Positions 6,677-7,815 of a DNA stretch of 7,815 nucleotides are shown in pieces. Made by a program: the position numbers and the translations under genes. The first letter of the stretch is position 1. Each line of letters opens with the position of its first letter. The notes below the pieces were generated by a model. It saw only the letters and a list, made by a program, of their open reading frames with translations, was not told the DNA's origin and did not search any database. The DNA lies in assembly GCA_007135635.1 (NCBI GenBank), contig SLIO01000335.1, forward strand, positions 1 through 7,815, read 5' to 3'. Origin of the DNA: Methylomicrobium sp. (GTDB lineage Bacteria > Pseudomonadota > Gammaproteobacteria > Methylococcales > Methylomonadaceae).

Positions 6677-7441
6677 TCAAAAAACGTCTTTTCTCGCTCT
6701 CAATTCGGCGAATACCGCTAGGGGGGGACGGGTTTCCATTGCAATAGATGTCTTCAAAGCGTCGACATCCGCTCTAAAAAAAGGATTTGTCGCCACTTCC
6801 TCTTTAATCGTAAAAGGAACAGTCGGCTGGTTTTCATCTCTCAGCCGGCGCACTTCGCGCATTCTTTGCTGTAACGCAGCATTATCGGGTTCGATGGTCA
6901 ATGCAAAACGGCCGTTATTCATAGTATATTCATGCGCGCAATAAACGCGTGTCGCGGAAGGCAATGCTCTTAACTTTTGCAGAGAATGCCACATTTGTTC
7001 GGCGGTGCCTTCGAACAAACGACCGCAGCCCATTGCAAACAAGGTATCGCCACAAAACAATACACCGTCCTCGGCCGAATAATAAACGATATGGCCCGAT
7101 GTGTGCCCCGGCGTTTCGATGATTTGGAAAAGGGTTTCACCTAAGCGAAAACGATCGCCATCCGAGAATTCGATATCGATTCCCGGAATACGGTGATTGT
7201 CGGCTTTCGCACCGATGATTCGGCATCCGGTTTTATTCTTGAGCTCATGATTAGCGCCGACATGATCGCTGTGATGATGCGTATTCAAAATGAAATCAAG
7301 ATGCCAACCCTGCTCGGCAAGTGTATCAAGCACCGGTTTCGCAACGGCAGGGTCAACCGCCGCCGTCAATCCGGAATCGTAATCTCGCAGCAGATAAATA
7401 TAATTGTCATTCAAGACAGGTATTTGCATGACCGTCAACAT
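6677..7441 (-). CDS. gloB: Hydroxyacylglutathione hydrolase (glyoxalase II)
   Basis: Hydrolyses S-D-lactoylglutathione to D-lactate and glutathione, the second step of methylglyoxal detoxification, in the cytoplasm. The protein has the metallo-beta-lactamase fold with the binuclear metal motif THHHSDH (54-60: His55, His57, Asp59, His60), His113 (TPGHTSGH), Asp132 (FCGDTLF) and His170 (YCAHEYT). NPFFR near 219-223 belongs to the C-terminal glutathione-binding domain. The reading frame is open up to 7531, but that start would add 30 unrelated residues and overlap the upstream gene. I chose the ATG at 7441 because GAGAGG (7450-7455) lies 8 nt before it and because the resulting 254 aa match the E. 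coli length (251). An ATG four codons later is possible. It follows the YheT-like gene by 20 bp, probably in one operon. Confidence 0.95.
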   Translation of the reverse strand: MLTVMQIPVLNDNYIYLLRDYDSGLTAAVDPAVAKPVLDTLAEQGWHLDFILNTHHHSDHVGANHELKNKTGCRIIGAKADNHRIPGIDIEFSDGDRFRLGETLFQIIETPGHTSGHIVYYSAEDGVLFCGDTLFAMGCGRLFEGTAEQMWHSLQKLRALPSATRVYCAHEYTMNNGRFALTIEPDNAALQQRMREVRRLRDENQPTVPFTIKEEVATNPFFRADVDALKTSIAMETRPPLAVFAELRARKDVF

Positions 7442-7449
7442 AATGAAAA

Positions 7450-7455
7450 CCTCTC
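7450..7455 (-). promoter_or_regulatory. Shine-Dalgarno site that fixes the gloB start
   Basis: Minus-strand GAGAGG lies 8 nt before the ATG at 7441, within the 20-bp gap after the hydrolase stop codon. It favours this ATG over the upstream in-frame start at 7531. Confidence 0.65.
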
Positions 7456-7461
7456 GGTTGA

Positions 7462-7815
7462 TTAATCCCGGTTCTCGCGGATAGGAAAGCCTTGTTCGGC
7501 TAAAAAAAGTGGAATGCGCCGTTCGAGCCAATAGCCTGGTTTCATGGGATTCCCCCCTTCCACGAAGCCGACATGCCCTCCGCCTTTCGTAATTTCCAAC
7601 ACCACGTTTGAAGATAACTCACTCGACTGCGGCAACACTGCCGGCGTCATAAACGGGTCATCGAACGCTTGAATCAACAAGGTCGGGACTTCAATCGCTT
7701 TAAGGTATTGCCGTGAACTTGAGCGCCGGTAATAGTCGTGAACATCCTCGAAACCATGTAGTCTGGCCACGACACGATCATCATATTGCCAAAACGATTT
7801 GACCAAGGATAAATC
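7462..7815 (-). CDS. YheT-like alpha/beta hydrolase, C-terminal part (cut by window edge)
   Basis: Only the last 117 residues are in the window; the reading frame runs through the right edge with no start codon expected here. The sequence follows the C-terminal third of E. coli YheT, a predicted alpha/beta-fold hydrolase (family often annotated as esterase). Shared stretches are LHGFEDVHDYY, VPTLLIQAFDDPFMTP with the probable catalytic Asp, GGGHVGFVEGG with the catalytic His, and WLERRIPLFL. The nucleophile Ser would lie in the missing part. The substrate is unknown. It is the upstream gene of a probable two-gene operon with gloB, sharing a 20-bp gap. Position 7806 is TTG (Leu) inside the frame and should not be taken as the start. 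Confidence 0.88.
   Translation of the reverse strand, partial: DLSLVKSFWQYDDRVVARLHGFEDVHDYYRRSSSRQYLKAIEVPTLLIQAFDDPFMTPAVLPQSSELSSNVVLEITKGGGHVGFVEGGNPMKPGYWLERRIPLFLAEQGFPIRENRD

Noticed and set aside
6721..6727. Run of seven G near the 3' end of gloB as a phase-variation tract
   Set aside because: Seven bases is short, it encodes an ordinary Arg-Pro-Pro-Leu segment in frame, and gloB is a housekeeping gene.
7442..7531. N-terminal extension of GloB by 30 residues
   Set aside because: It would overlap the upstream hydrolase gene by 70 bp, is absent from the family, and the internal ATG at 7441 has a good Shine-Dalgarno site.

Overview
The window comes from a bacterial chromosome of middling GC content. 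It looks gammaproteobacterial: the citrate synthase and AcnB proteins follow the Escherichia coli and Pseudomonas family members closely along their whole length, and a YheT-type hydrolase fragment sits next to glyoxalase II. Phrases such as [10 protein letters not shown] in citrate synthase, an NAD-type isocitrate dehydrogenase and a lone Uma2-family gene would fit a gammaproteobacterial methanotroph (Methylococcales). That placement is an inference from memory and was not tested.

Layout from left to right: a small plus-strand gene (37-276) encodes a 79-residue protein with one probable membrane helix. It converges on gltA, and an 11-bp perfect inverted repeat covers its stop codon. Next come three minus-strand genes, read from right to left as NAD-dependent isocitrate dehydrogenase (4901-5911), acnB (2181-4751) and gltA (382-1689). 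Together they carry out the first three oxidative steps of the TCA cycle, from oxaloacetate plus acetyl-CoA to 2-oxoglutarate. A 149-bp gap with two overlapping, mutually exclusive hairpins separates idh from acnB. A 491-bp gap separates acnB from gltA and may hold an acnB terminator, a gltA promoter and a long leader. A 166-bp divergent region then leads to a plus-strand Uma2-family (DUF820) PD-(D/E)XK gene (6078-6668). This converges, with only 8 bp between stop codons, on a minus-strand pair: the 3' part of a YheT-like alpha/beta hydrolase (cut by the window edge) followed 20 bp later by gloB.

Most of this is core metabolism, and I see no convincing undescribed multi-gene system. The most striking oddity is an uninterrupted run of 17 A (17 T in the coding strand) inside gltA. 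It keeps the reading frame and the expected protein length, but gives five consecutive Phe where relatives read roughly Phe-Phe-Asn-Gly-Phe. It is either a sequence or assembly artefact or a highly slippery site in an essential enzyme. The secondary points of interest are the paired alternative hairpins between idh and acnB, the inverted repeat at the end of the small membrane-protein gene, and the isolated Uma2 gene. There are no tRNA, rRNA, CRISPR, insertion-sequence or prophage signals.
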